In this document: one piece after another, positions 25,083-32,928 of the stretch
How positions within the stretch are numbered: the first letter of the stretch is position 1
Layout: every line of letters begins with the position of its first letter
Source: Streptomyces sp. NBC_00154
GTDB lineage: Bacteria; Actinomycetota; Actinomycetes; Streptomycetales; Streptomycetaceae
Reading direction: 5' to 3'
Assembly (NCBI RefSeq): GCF_026342835.1
Contig: NZ_JAPEMI010000001.1
Span: forward strand, 6,206,501 to 6,270,500
DNA: 64,000 nucleotides
Program-made: the position numbers and the translations under genes
The notes under the pieces: generated by a model
Seen by the model: the letters and a program-made list of their open reading frames with translations, nothing else
The model's database searches: none
What the model was told of the DNA's origin: nothing

Positions 25083-25398
25083 GCGTCACCGCGGAAGCCG
25101 TTGCGGGACCCTGCGGCCTGACCGACCCGCTGCGGACGGAGCCCGCCCACCGCATCCCCGGTCCATGGCCGAACCGCCGGGATCACCATGCTGCTGTTCC
25201 TCGCCGGAGCACGAGCCGGTAGCCGAACCCCATCGGGCTCGTGCGCACAGCGAAGGCGACCCTCGCCCCTCAGGAACAGCACCGAGAACAGACAACGTCC
25301 GCCGTGGACGTCACCGAGCGATACCAGGATGACGCCCGCGCCTGAACCCCGTGGCCGCGCCGACCGCGCGGACCCTCCCAGCACGGAGAGGAACCATC
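25083..25398. other. 316-bp gap with no gene seen
   Basis: No recognisable frame or strong hairpin is visible between the exporter permease and the zinc-finger protein. It may hold the promoter of the latter. Confidence 0.45.
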
Positions 25399-25869
25399 AT
25401 GTTCACCTCGCCCCAGGAATGCCGCACCATCCGTGAGCTGCTCGCCGGATACGCACTCAACGCCCTCGCCCCCGAGGAAGCCGCTCGGGTCAGCGCCCAC
25501 CTGACCACCTGCCCCGCCTGCCGGGACGAGCACGACTGCCTCGCAGCGGTATCCGCACACCTGCCCCTGCTCCGCGACGCTCTGGCCCGGGACATCGGGC
25601 GACGGCAGCAGAGGTACGTGCCCGCCCCGGCCGAGAGCTGCGACACCTCACGTCAGCTGCTCCGCCGGCGTCGTCCGGCCCGCGCGATATTGGGTACGCC
25701 GCTCACGCTCACCCAGTTGCTGAGCAGGATGCGGGCGTCAGGCGAGCCGGTCGAGCGAGCAGGCAGAAACGCCCCGGGCCCCCGGGCAACGGCAGACGGG
25801 GCGGAAGGGCGGGCCACGCCTCAGTCTCTCCGCCCGGTGGTCACACCGTGGCCGGCCGCGTCCGGCTGA
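25399..25869 (+). CDS. Orphan anti-sigma-like zinc-finger (zf-HC2) protein
   Basis: This 156-residue protein begins with a zf-HC2 domain: LLAGYALNALAPEEAARVSAHLT-type helix and HxxxCxxC (His34, Cys38, Cys41). In known anti-sigma factors this domain grips an ECF sigma factor and releases it on oxidation or proteolysis. There is no membrane segment afterwards and the C-terminal half is Arg/Pro/Gly-rich without a fold I know. No ECF sigma gene is nearby. It is either a soluble orphan anti-sigma factor or the front of a truncated one whose original membrane part has been lost. Ribosome site GGAGAGGAA supports the ATG. Confidence 0.65.
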   Translation: MFTSPQECRTIRELLAGYALNALAPEEAARVSAHLTTCPACRDEHDCLAAVSAHLPLLRDALARDIGRRQQRYVPAPAESCDTSRQLLRRRRPARAILGTPLTLTQLLSRMRASGEPVERAGRNAPGPRATADGAEGRATPQSLRPVVTPWPAASG

Positions 25870-26197
25870 GGCAGGGGTGATCGACACCCCCGTCCGGGCC
25901 GCGGGGAACAGCCGAGGCGGTGAGTGCCGCGGTGCCGGGTCCGAGCCGGGCCCGGGCGCCAGGCAGCACGAGCACGGCGACGAGCGAGGCCGGGGACGTT
26001 CCGTGGGGCCGCAGGAGTGGCCGTCGCCGTCTCCGGCCGGGGAAGTGTTCCGTACGGCCGACCCGTATACATGTTGCCCACCGCTCCCCTCTCTCGACGG
26101 GTACGGCGGACTGCCGTTCGGCCGCCTCCCGGTGGCGCGACCGCACAGCCGGCTGCTTGCTGGTCCCAGGGTCCCCCGGGAGAGGAAGCGACCGCTC
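25870..26197. other. 328-bp gap with no gene seen
   Basis: G/C-rich sequence before the membrane-protein gene. I find no domain, RNA gene or strong hairpin. Confidence 0.4.
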
Positions 26198-26875
26198 ATG
26201 GCGACACAGCGGACGAAGGGGCGGGCGCTGCAGACTCCGCGGGCGGCAGGACTGGCCGGGGTCGTCTTCGCGGTGCTGCTCGCAGCCGCCATCATCCTGG
26301 TCCGGCTGGCGATCCCCGAAGGGGCCGACGCGGTCACGGTCCGAGGGTTCGACGACTCCTCACGCCGGAACGCGGTGAAGACGGCGCTCGCGCTCGTCCC
26401 CTTCGCCGGCATCTTCTTTCTGTGGTTCGTGGGCGTGCTGCGCGCGCACGTCGGGGAAGCGGAGGACAAGTTCGTCGCCACCGTCTTCCTGGGCAGCGGT
26501 CTGATCTTCGTGGCTTCGATGTTCGGGGCGGCCGCGGCCGCGGCGGGCGTGCTGTCCGTCGGGACCCCTTCCGGGAACGACCCGGGGCTGCCGTCCTGGG
26601 ACTTCGGCCGCCACTTCGCGTACACGCTGCTGACGGACTACGCGATGCGGATGGCCGCGGTGTTCACGCTCACGACGTCGATCTTGGGGTACCGCCTCGG
26701 GATCTTCTCCCGGTGGCTCACCCTGCTGGGCCTCCTCGTCGCCCTGACGCTCCTTTTCGTGGCGGCCGCCATCGCCTGGTCCGAGCTGGTCTTCCCGCTC
26801 TGGTCACTGATCGTCAGCATCTACATTCTCGTGGTCGGCCGCGCCCCCGGGCCCGATGGAGCGAAGGCGGCCTGA
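26198..26875 (+). CDS. Polytopic membrane protein of unknown function
   Basis: The 225-residue protein has about five or six hydrophobic spans (roughly 20-38, 64-82, 98-120, 145-165, 170-192, 198-215) and short polar loops. An extracellular loop after the first span holds GFDDSSRRNAVKTAL. I do not recognise a named family; it looks like one of the uncharacterised Actinobacteria membrane proteins that accompany oxidoreductases. It sits 172 bp upstream of a ferredoxin and may belong to the same transcript. The ATG at 26198 follows AGAGGAAG. Confidence 0.75.
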   Translation: MATQRTKGRALQTPRAAGLAGVVFAVLLAAAIILVRLAIPEGADAVTVRGFDDSSRRNAVKTALALVPFAGIFFLWFVGVLRAHVGEAEDKFVATVFLGSGLIFVASMFGAAAAAAGVLSVGTPSGNDPGLPSWDFGRHFAYTLLTDYAMRMAAVFTLTTSILGYRLGIFSRWLTLLGLLVALTLLFVAAAIAWSELVFPLWSLIVSIYILVVGRAPGPDGAKAA

Positions 26876-27047
26876 CCGCGGCTGCGGCCCCGCAGTTCCG
26901 GGCACGCTCACTCCTTCGGCTCGCCCGGGCGAGCGCCGAACCCACCGGTCCTTCGATGCTGGCATGGGGGAGAAGACCCGCCGTCCGGGCGCCGCCGAGA
27001 AAGCGCGGACGGTGCCGGACCAGGCTGCCGGAAGGGGCGGAGCGTCG

Positions 27048-27293
27048 ATGAGGCTTGTCGTCGATCTCAATAAATGTCAGGGATACGCGCAATGCGCGTT
27101 CCTCGCGCCCGATGTCTTCGCCATGCACGGCGAAGAGGCGCTCACCTACAACCCACGGGTCGACGAGGAGCAGCGCGAGAACGTGGCGCGCGCCGTCGCG
27201 GCGTGCCCCGTCCAGGCCATTCTGGCCGACGCGCTGGACGCACCGGGAGAGATGACGGCCGCGCCGGGCGAGGAGGAGTCCCATGGCCGCTGA
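27048..27293 (+). CDS. 3Fe-4S ferredoxin, P450-partner type
   Basis: This 81-residue electron carrier has the three cluster cysteines of 3Fe-4S ferredoxins, Cys10, Cys16 and Cys53, in CQGYAQC and ACPVQAI. The residue at the middle of CxxXxxC, where a fourth cysteine would sit in 4Fe-4S proteins, is Tyr13. Variation at this site is known to tune redox potential and is associated with particular P450 partners. The gene overlaps the ferredoxin reductase by 11 bp and the P450 follows, so it should pass electrons from the reductase to that P450. The C-terminal 25 residues are acidic and flexible. The ATG at 27048 is close behind GGGGCGGAG. Confidence 0.92.
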   Translation: MRLVVDLNKCQGYAQCAFLAPDVFAMHGEEALTYNPRVDEEQRENVARAVAACPVQAILADALDAPGEMTAAPGEEESHGR

Positions 27294-28677
27294 CGCATTC
27301 TTGACGTGGCTCAGGCGCGAGGGCCGGATTGTGATCGTGGGCGCCTCGCTGGCCGGCCTGCGGGCGGCCGAGACGCTCCGCGACGAGGGCTTCGAGGGCT
27401 CGCTCACCATGATCGGTGACGAGCCGTACGAGCCGTACGACCGGCCGCCGCTCTCCAAGTCGGTGCTGCTGGGCAAGGCGTCGCCGGCCCATACCGAGCT
27501 GCCCCGGCGCCGATCGGTGGATGCGAAGTGGCGGCTCGGTGTGGCGGCGACCGGGCTGGACATGGCGGCCAAGCGGGTGCTGCTGGCCGACGGCGACGAG
27601 GTGGAGTACGACCGGCTGCTCATCGCGACCGGTGTACGGGCCAGGCCGTGGCCGCGCCAGGCGGAGGCCGAGCTGGACGGCGTCTTCGTCCTGCGGACGC
27701 GCGACGACGCGGCCGGGCTGCAGCGGCGGCTGATGGCCTCGCCCCGCAGGGTGTTCGTGATCGGCGCCGGCTTCACCGGCTCGGAGATCGCGTCCGCCTG
27801 CCGCACGCGTGATCTCCCGGTCACCGTGGCGGAGCGCGCCGACGCGCCCCTGGTGGGTGCGCTGGGAGGGGTGGTCGGTGCGGTGGCCGCGGAGCTGCAC
27901 CGCGAGAACGGGGTGGACCTGCGCACCGGCGTCATGGTCACCGGCCTAGAGGGCGACTCGGTGGGGCGGGTGCGCGCCGCTCATCTGTCCGACGGCAGCA
28001 CCGTCGAGACGGACGTGGTGGTCGTCTCGCTCGGCGCGACCCGCAACACCGAATGGCTGGCCGGATCCGGGCTCGGCGCGGGACCCCGCGGGATCGCCTG
28101 CGACGCGGGATGCCGGGCCTTCGACTTCCGGGGCATCGTGACCGACGACGTCTTCGTCGCCGGTGATGTGGCGCGGTCCCCACATCCGCTCTTCGGCTAC
28201 CAGTTCCTCTCCCTCGAACACTGGGGCAACGCCGTCACACAGGCCGAGGTGGCGGCGCACAACATGATCAGCTCCAGCACGGACCGCCGCCCGCACATGT
28301 GGGTACCGGCCTTCTGGTCGTCCCAGTTCGGGGTGAACATCAAGTCGGTCGGTGTCCCGTCCATGGGCGAGGAGATCCTCATTACGCAGGGGTCGCTCGC
28401 CGAGCGCCGCTTCACCGGTGCGTACGGCTATCAGGGCCGCGTCATCGGTGCGGTCACCTTCGACAATGCACGGTGGCTGCAGTTCTACCAGGGGCTGATC
28501 GAGACGGCCGCGCCGTTCCCGCCGGCGTTCCTGACCGTGGACCGCCGTCCCGAGGGCAGGCAGCCCGTCCCGGCCGACTTCCCGGACCCCTCGCTGCCCA
28601 CCCACGGGCCGACCGTCACCCTCAGCGGATACTCGCCGGCCGACCGACGGCTGGTCTTCAAGCCGGCCCATCCCTGA
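27283..28677 (+). CDS. Ferredoxin reductase (FAD/NAD(P)H)
   Basis: The 464-residue flavoprotein has the FAD-binding start IVIVGASLAGLRAAETL (about 16-32), the conserved DRPPLSK stretch, the NAD(P)H-binding VIGAGFTGSEIA (about 160-172), and a second FAD motif TDDVFVAGDV. These define the putidaredoxin-reductase family. It carries electrons from a nicotinamide to the overlapping 3Fe-4S ferredoxin. It is about 50 residues longer than the usual 410, from an N-terminal leader and a C-terminal tail. The ATG at 27283 follows AGGAGGAG inside the ferredoxin gene, so the two are translationally coupled. Confidence 0.94.
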   Translation: MAADAFLTWLRREGRIVIVGASLAGLRAAETLRDEGFEGSLTMIGDEPYEPYDRPPLSKSVLLGKASPAHTELPRRRSVDAKWRLGVAATGLDMAAKRVLLADGDEVEYDRLLIATGVRARPWPRQAEAELDGVFVLRTRDDAAGLQRRLMASPRRVFVIGAGFTGSEIASACRTRDLPVTVAERADAPLVGALGGVVGAVAAELHRENGVDLRTGVMVTGLEGDSVGRVRAAHLSDGSTVETDVVVVSLGATRNTEWLAGSGLGAGPRGIACDAGCRAFDFRGIVTDDVFVAGDVARSPHPLFGYQFLSLEHWGNAVTQAEVAAHNMISSSTDRRPHMWVPAFWSSQFGVNIKSVGVPSMGEEILITQGSLAERRFTGAYGYQGRVIGAVTFDNARWLQFYQGLIETAAPFPPAFLTVDRRPEGRQPVPADFPDPSLPTHGPTVTLSGYSPADRRLVFKPAHP

Positions 28678-28752
28678 CCACCGGCGCGGCCCTACAGCCC
28701 GCTGCCCGAGGCCGGAACGGCCCCACCTGCTCCCACGCCCCAAGGACCCGCC

Positions 28753-29991
28753 ATGACGCAAGCCCCGCTCCTGCGCCGGATCACCGATTACGCCAACCGC
28801 GCCGACCCGTATCCGCTGTACGCGGAACTCCGCAAGACCCCGGTGTTGCAGGAAGAAGACGGCGGCCCATTCGTCATCAGCACGTACTGGGACATCCAGA
28901 GTCTGCTCCACGACCCGCGGATCAGCTCCGACGCCTCCAATCTCACCGCGCAGGGCGACGAGTTGACCGAGCGGGAGGAGGAGACGGCTCTGCCGCCCAG
29001 CTTCCTGCGGCTCGACCCTCCGGAGCACGACCGGCTGCGTCGGATGACCAACCGTCCGTTCGGCCCGCCGCACAGCCCCCGACGTGTCCACGACATGCGT
29101 GGCGAGCTCGCCGGGATCGTCTCCGGCCTGATCGCCGGCTTCGGGGACACGGACCGGATCGATGTGGTCGACCAGTTCTCGTACCCCTTTCCCGTGACCG
29201 TGATCTGCCGGCTGCTGGGGGTGCCGCGGGAGGACGAGGCGCGCTTCCACTCGTGGGCGGACACGATCGCCGCCGGCCTGGACCCGGTTCCGGGCGACGA
29301 CCCCACCCAGCGGAACCGCGTCACGCACGAGGCCAGGATGCAGCTGGGCATGTATCTGGCCGGGCTGGTCGAGGAGCGCCGCAAGACACCCGGTGACGAC
29401 ATGCTCTCCGAGCTGGTGACCAGCCATGGACCGGACGGCCCGATGACGACGATGGAGGTGCTCAGCACCGCTGCCCTGCTGCTGATCGCCGGCCACGAGA
29501 CGACGGTCAACCTGATCACCAACGGGATGCTCACCCTGCTGCGCCACCCGGAGGTCCTGGAGCGGCTCCGGGACGACCCGCGCCTCGCCGTCAACATTGT
29601 CGAGGAACTGCTGCGTTACGAGCCGCCGGTGCAGTTGGTGCCGCAGCGCACGTGCATCGCGGACATCGAGGTCCGTGGGGTGACCATCCCCAAGGGCTCG
29701 TCGATCTGGCTCGTCCTGGCAGCCGGAAACCGGGACCCGGAGCGCTTCAAGGACCCCGAGCGGTTCGACCCGGACCGCCCGGACATCCAGCACCTCGGCT
29801 TCGGCAGTGGCATCCACAGTTGCTTCGGCGCACCGCTCGCCCGGCTGGAGGCACAGCTCGCCCTGACCGAGCTGGCCCGCAGGCTCGACAACCCCCGTCT
29901 GGTGGAGGACCCGCCCCCTTACCGGCAGAACGCGGTCCTGCGCGGCCCCCGCCATCTGAACATCACGTTCGACGGCCTGCGCCCCCAGTAG
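28753..29991 (+). CDS. Cytochrome P450
   Basis: The 412-residue P450 is complete: I-helix AGHETT (246-251) with the normal acid and Thr, K-helix ExxR (EELLR), DPERF region, and haem loop FGSGIHSCFG with Cys357. It is encoded right after its presumed ferredoxin and reductase, so it has its own electron supply. Substrate is not evident; family-level similarity by eye is to CYP105/107-type enzymes that oxidise terpenoids, macrolides or drugs. The ATG at 28753 follows CAAGGA. The SDR 105 bp downstream could oxidise the alcohol formed. Confidence 0.95.
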   Translation: MTQAPLLRRITDYANRADPYPLYAELRKTPVLQEEDGGPFVISTYWDIQSLLHDPRISSDASNLTAQGDELTEREEETALPPSFLRLDPPEHDRLRRMTNRPFGPPHSPRRVHDMRGELAGIVSGLIAGFGDTDRIDVVDQFSYPFPVTVICRLLGVPREDEARFHSWADTIAAGLDPVPGDDPTQRNRVTHEARMQLGMYLAGLVEERRKTPGDDMLSELVTSHGPDGPMTTMEVLSTAALLLIAGHETTVNLITNGMLTLLRHPEVLERLRDDPRLAVNIVEELLRYEPPVQLVPQRTCIADIEVRGVTIPKGSSIWLVLAAGNRDPERFKDPERFDPDRPDIQHLGFGSGIHSCFGAPLARLEAQLALTELARRLDNPRLVEDPPPYRQNAVLRGPRHLNITFDGLRPQ

Positions 29992-30067
29992 GGCCGAATC
30001 GACGCGTCGACAGCGGTACACGGTGGGTCCTGGGAGTGAGCAGTTCGCACCTACGTGCGCTCCTTTT

Positions 30068-30080
30068 TGACGGTCCGTCA
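30068..30080. promoter_or_regulatory. Palindrome upstream of the SDR gene
   Basis: TGACGGTCCGTCA is symmetric except for its central base and overlaps a TTGACG -35-like box at 30067-30072. Its position 15 bp before the SDR start suggests an operator for a TetR-type repressor, which is not encoded nearby. Confidence 0.4.
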
Positions 30081-30095
30081 TGAGACGGTACGGAG

Positions 30096-30932
30096 ATGAC
30101 GTCATCACCGGCACTCGACGGAAGGGCGGCCCTGGTCACCGGCGCCTCCCGGGGAATCGGCCTCGCCGCGGCGCAGGCCCTGGGCGAGGCGGGAGCGATG
30201 GTCTGCATCACCGCACGCGACCCCGCGGGAGTGGAGGTGGCCGTGGAACGGCTCGCGGCCACCGGCGTCACGGCGGTCGGCTGCGCCGGTTCGGTCGGGG
30301 ATCCCGTGCACCTGGCGGCGTGCACGGATCTCGCTGTGCGGGAGTTCGGCCGGCTCGACGTCCTCGTCAACAACGCAGGGACCAATGCCCCGTTCGGCCC
30401 GTTGATGGAGGCCGAGCCCGAGGTCTGGCGCGATGCCTTTGCCGTGAACGTGGAGGCGCCGCTGCGCCTGATCCAGCTCGCCTGGCGGGCATGGATGCGC
30501 GAGCACGGCGGCGCAGTCGTCAACATCTGCACCGAGGGCACACACGGCGTGGGGCCGCAGGTCGGCGCGTACGGCACGAGCAAGGCGGCCCTGCTGCACC
30601 TGACCCGCCAGCTCGCCGGTGAGCTGGCGCCCGGCGTACGGGTCAACGCCGTCTCGCCGGGGCTGGTGCGCACCGAGATGGCGCGATTCGTGTGGGAGCG
30701 GGACGAGGAGAGGATCGCCCAGAGCCTGCCGCTGGCCCGGATCGGCGAGCCGGAGGACGTGGCGCGTGCGGTGCTGTGGCTGGTCTCCGACGAGGCGGAC
30801 TGGGTCACCGGCACGGACCTGCTCGTCGACGGCGGAACGAGGGTGCGAGCGGCCGGCCGGGCCGGCTCCGGCGTGCCCACGGACGCCGTACGCGACGTTC
30901 TGGCGCGTACGAACCCGCGGAGCAGCACGTAG
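30096..30932 (+). CDS. Short-chain dehydrogenase/reductase
   Basis: The 278-residue enzyme is a classical SDR with VTGASRGIG (14-22), NNAGTNAP, catalytic Tyr/Lys in YGTSKAA and the C-terminal VTGTDLLVDGGT. It needs NAD(P) and probably interconverts an alcohol and ketone. As the next gene after the P450/ferredoxin/reductase set, it may act on the hydroxylated product, which is inference from context. A C-terminal extension of about 25 residues (AAGRAGSG... ) is unlike most family members. The ATG at 30096 sits directly behind GGAG, which is unusually tight, so the true start is somewhat uncertain. Confidence 0.88.
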   Translation: MTSSPALDGRAALVTGASRGIGLAAAQALGEAGAMVCITARDPAGVEVAVERLAATGVTAVGCAGSVGDPVHLAACTDLAVREFGRLDVLVNNAGTNAPFGPLMEAEPEVWRDAFAVNVEAPLRLIQLAWRAWMREHGGAVVNICTEGTHGVGPQVGAYGTSKAALLHLTRQLAGELAPGVRVNAVSPGLVRTEMARFVWERDEERIAQSLPLARIGEPEDVARAVLWLVSDEADWVTGTDLLVDGGTRVRAAGRAGSGVPTDAVRDVLARTNPRSST

Positions 30933-31144
30933 CCGCCGACACCGGCCGGCCCGGATGCGGAGTGGTGAAGCGCCGGCCCACGCTGTGCGGCGATGTGGTG
31001 GGGCCCGGCCGCAGGCGCGCGGACCGACGGCGGACCTGTCGAGCGACATGCCGGTGGGGCACCCGAAGTCCGGGCACCCCAGCGACTGTTGGAATCCCGG
31101 TCAGCCGGGGAAGCCGGCGGTGACGGAGGTGACTGACAGTCGCT

Positions 31145-31270
31145 CCGGGCGATGAACTCGTAGGTGTTCTCGATGTCGATCGCCTTGAGCCCGTACGCGT
31201 CGGGTGCGGGTGCGGGGCGGCGGCGGGGGAAGAGCGTGTCGTGAACACAGGTGACGAAAAGGGCTAGCCG
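31145..31270 (-). pseudogene. Remnant of lutA-type (Fe-S)-binding protein
   Basis: Overlapping the rhaB stop, one frame reads ALFVTCVHDTLFP, the conserved N-terminus of LutA/YkgE proteins (ALFVTCxNDxLFP). After about 15 residues homology stops and the frame continues with GLKAIDIENTYEFIAR, which I do not recognise. In many Streptomyces rhamnose clusters lutABC follows rhaB to oxidise the lactate formed from rhamnose. I infer that this location lost its lut genes by deletion. The remaining 31 kb-side gap to 30933 shows no gene. Confidence 0.5.
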
Positions 31271-32796
31271 CGCGGCTGTTCGTCCTTGTCGGCCGCGTTC
31301 TGCCGGTGGGTCTGCCGGCCGTCCGCGATGCGGGCCTCGGCCCGCTCCCAGGTTCTGCGATCACCCGTGGGTGCATGGCGCCGCAGGTCCTGCGTTTCGC
31401 ACAGCAGTTGGCGCAGGTCGGACAGGCCACCGGCCACCGCGCCCGCCGTACGGGCCTGCACCAGGACGTTGCCGAGCGCCGCGGCCTCGGCCGGGCCGGC
31501 CACCACGGGGAGCCCGCACGCGTCCGCCGTCAGCCGGCACAGCAGGTCGTTGTGGGCGCCGCCGCCGACGATGTGCACGGCCTCGACCGTACGGCCGGAA
31601 AGCCGCTGGGCGTCCATGAGCGCGCGGCGGTGGGCCAGGGCCAGGGAGTCCAGCACGCAGCGGGTGGTCTCGGCCTCGTCGCGCGGCACAGGCTGGCCGG
31701 TGCGGCGGCAGGCCTCGGCGATCCGCTCCGGCATCCGGCCCGGCGCGATGAACTCCGGATCGCCCGCGTCCACGACCGAGCGAAGGGGAGCGGACTCGGC
31801 GGCGCGGCGCAGCAGTTCGCCCAGCTCGTACGTCCGGCCCTGAGACTCCCAGGCCCGCAGGCACTCCTGGAGCAGCCACAGGCCCATGATGTTGCGCAGG
31901 TAGCGGACGGTGCCGTCCACGCCCAGCTCGTTGGTGAAGTTGGCGCGGCGGCTGTCCTCGGTGAGGACGGGCGCATCCAGTTCGAGCCCGGCCAGCGACC
32001 ACGTGCCGGTGGCGATGTACGCGAAGCGGTCGCCGCGCGCGGGCACCCCCGCCACGGCGGACGCGGTGTCGTGCGACCCGACGACGGTCACGGGCACGTG
32101 CCCCTCGAACCCCGTCTCGGCCAGCGCCTCGGGCAGCAACTGCCCTGCCCGGTCGCCGGGCCGGCGCAGGGGCGCGAAGAGCGAGAGGTCGATCCCGAGG
32201 GTGTCGGCGACGGGCCGGGCCCAGTCGCGGGTGCGCGGGTCGATCAGCTGGGTGGTGGAGGCGTTGGTCAGCTCGGTGCCGACCTCGCCCGTCAGCCAGT
32301 ACGAGACGAGGTCCGGGATCATCAGCAGCCTGCGGGCCGCGCCCAGGGCAGGTGTGCCCTGGGCGGCGACCAGCTGATAGACGGTGTTGAAGGGGAGGTA
32401 CTGCAGCCCGGTGGCCGCGTACAGAGCGGTGGGCGGCAGCGCCCCGGCGACCTTCGCGGTGGCGCTCTCCGTACGGCCGTCCCGGTAGTGCACGGGGTTG
32501 CCGATGAGTGCGCCGTCCGCGTCGAGAAGGCCGTAGTCCACGGCCCAGGAATCGATCCCCACGCTCGCCGGGGGGCCGCCCGCGAACCGGCCTGCGGCCC
32601 GCAGACCTTCCAGCACGCCGCGGTACAGGGCGAGGATGTCCCAGTGCAGGGTGGAGCCGACCCGTACGGGAGTGTTGGGGAAGCGGTGCACTTCCGTCAG
32701 GTCGAGCGTTCCGGCTCCCACCCGGCCCACCATCACGCGGCCGCTGGACGCGCCCAGGTCGACGGCGGCGAAGGGGCGAGGATCGGTCGGTGCCAC
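31264..32796 (-). CDS. rhaB: Rhamnulokinase
   Basis: This 510-residue FGGY-family kinase phosphorylates L-rhamnulose at O-1 with ATP. The N-terminal VDLGASSGRV is the rhamnulokinase form of the phosphate-1 motif; GIDSWAVDYGLLD, HDTASAV, IATGTWSLAG and NFTNELGVDGTVR are further family markers, and GGGAHNDLLC with the C-terminal ALGNVLVQA close the ATPase fold. A GTG at 32796 is the start; AAGGA lies about 10 bases upstream. It is the third gene of the leftward operon after the isomerase and aldolase/dehydrogenase. About 25 residues at the C-terminus are hydrophilic and probably disordered. Confidence 0.96.
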   Translation of the reverse strand: MAPTDPRPFAAVDLGASSGRVMVGRVGAGTLDLTEVHRFPNTPVRVGSTLHWDILALYRGVLEGLRAAGRFAGGPPASVGIDSWAVDYGLLDADGALIGNPVHYRDGRTESATAKVAGALPPTALYAATGLQYLPFNTVYQLVAAQGTPALGAARRLLMIPDLVSYWLTGEVGTELTNASTTQLIDPRTRDWARPVADTLGIDLSLFAPLRRPGDRAGQLLPEALAETGFEGHVPVTVVGSHDTASAVAGVPARGDRFAYIATGTWSLAGLELDAPVLTEDSRRANFTNELGVDGTVRYLRNIMGLWLLQECLRAWESQGRTYELGELLRRAAESAPLRSVVDAGDPEFIAPGRMPERIAEACRRTGQPVPRDEAETTRCVLDSLALAHRRALMDAQRLSGRTVEAVHIVGGGAHNDLLCRLTADACGLPVVAGPAEAAALGNVLVQARTAGAVAGGLSDLRQLLCETQDLRRHAPTGDRRTWERAEARIADGRQTHRQNAADKDEQPRG

Positions 32797-32928
32797 GTCT
32801 TGTCAGTCCTTCGTGAGGGTTCGTACGAGCCGGGTTGTGGTGCGGGCATCACGCCTGCCCGCGCCGGCGGAACGACTCTCCACGGACGGCGCCGCAGGGC
32901 CGCCCGCATCGCACCGCACGCGCGAGCG

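Noticed and set aside
27946..30114. A 722-codon - strand frame over the reductase and P450 genes
   Set aside because: It is the mirror of recognised coding sequence and contains no motif.
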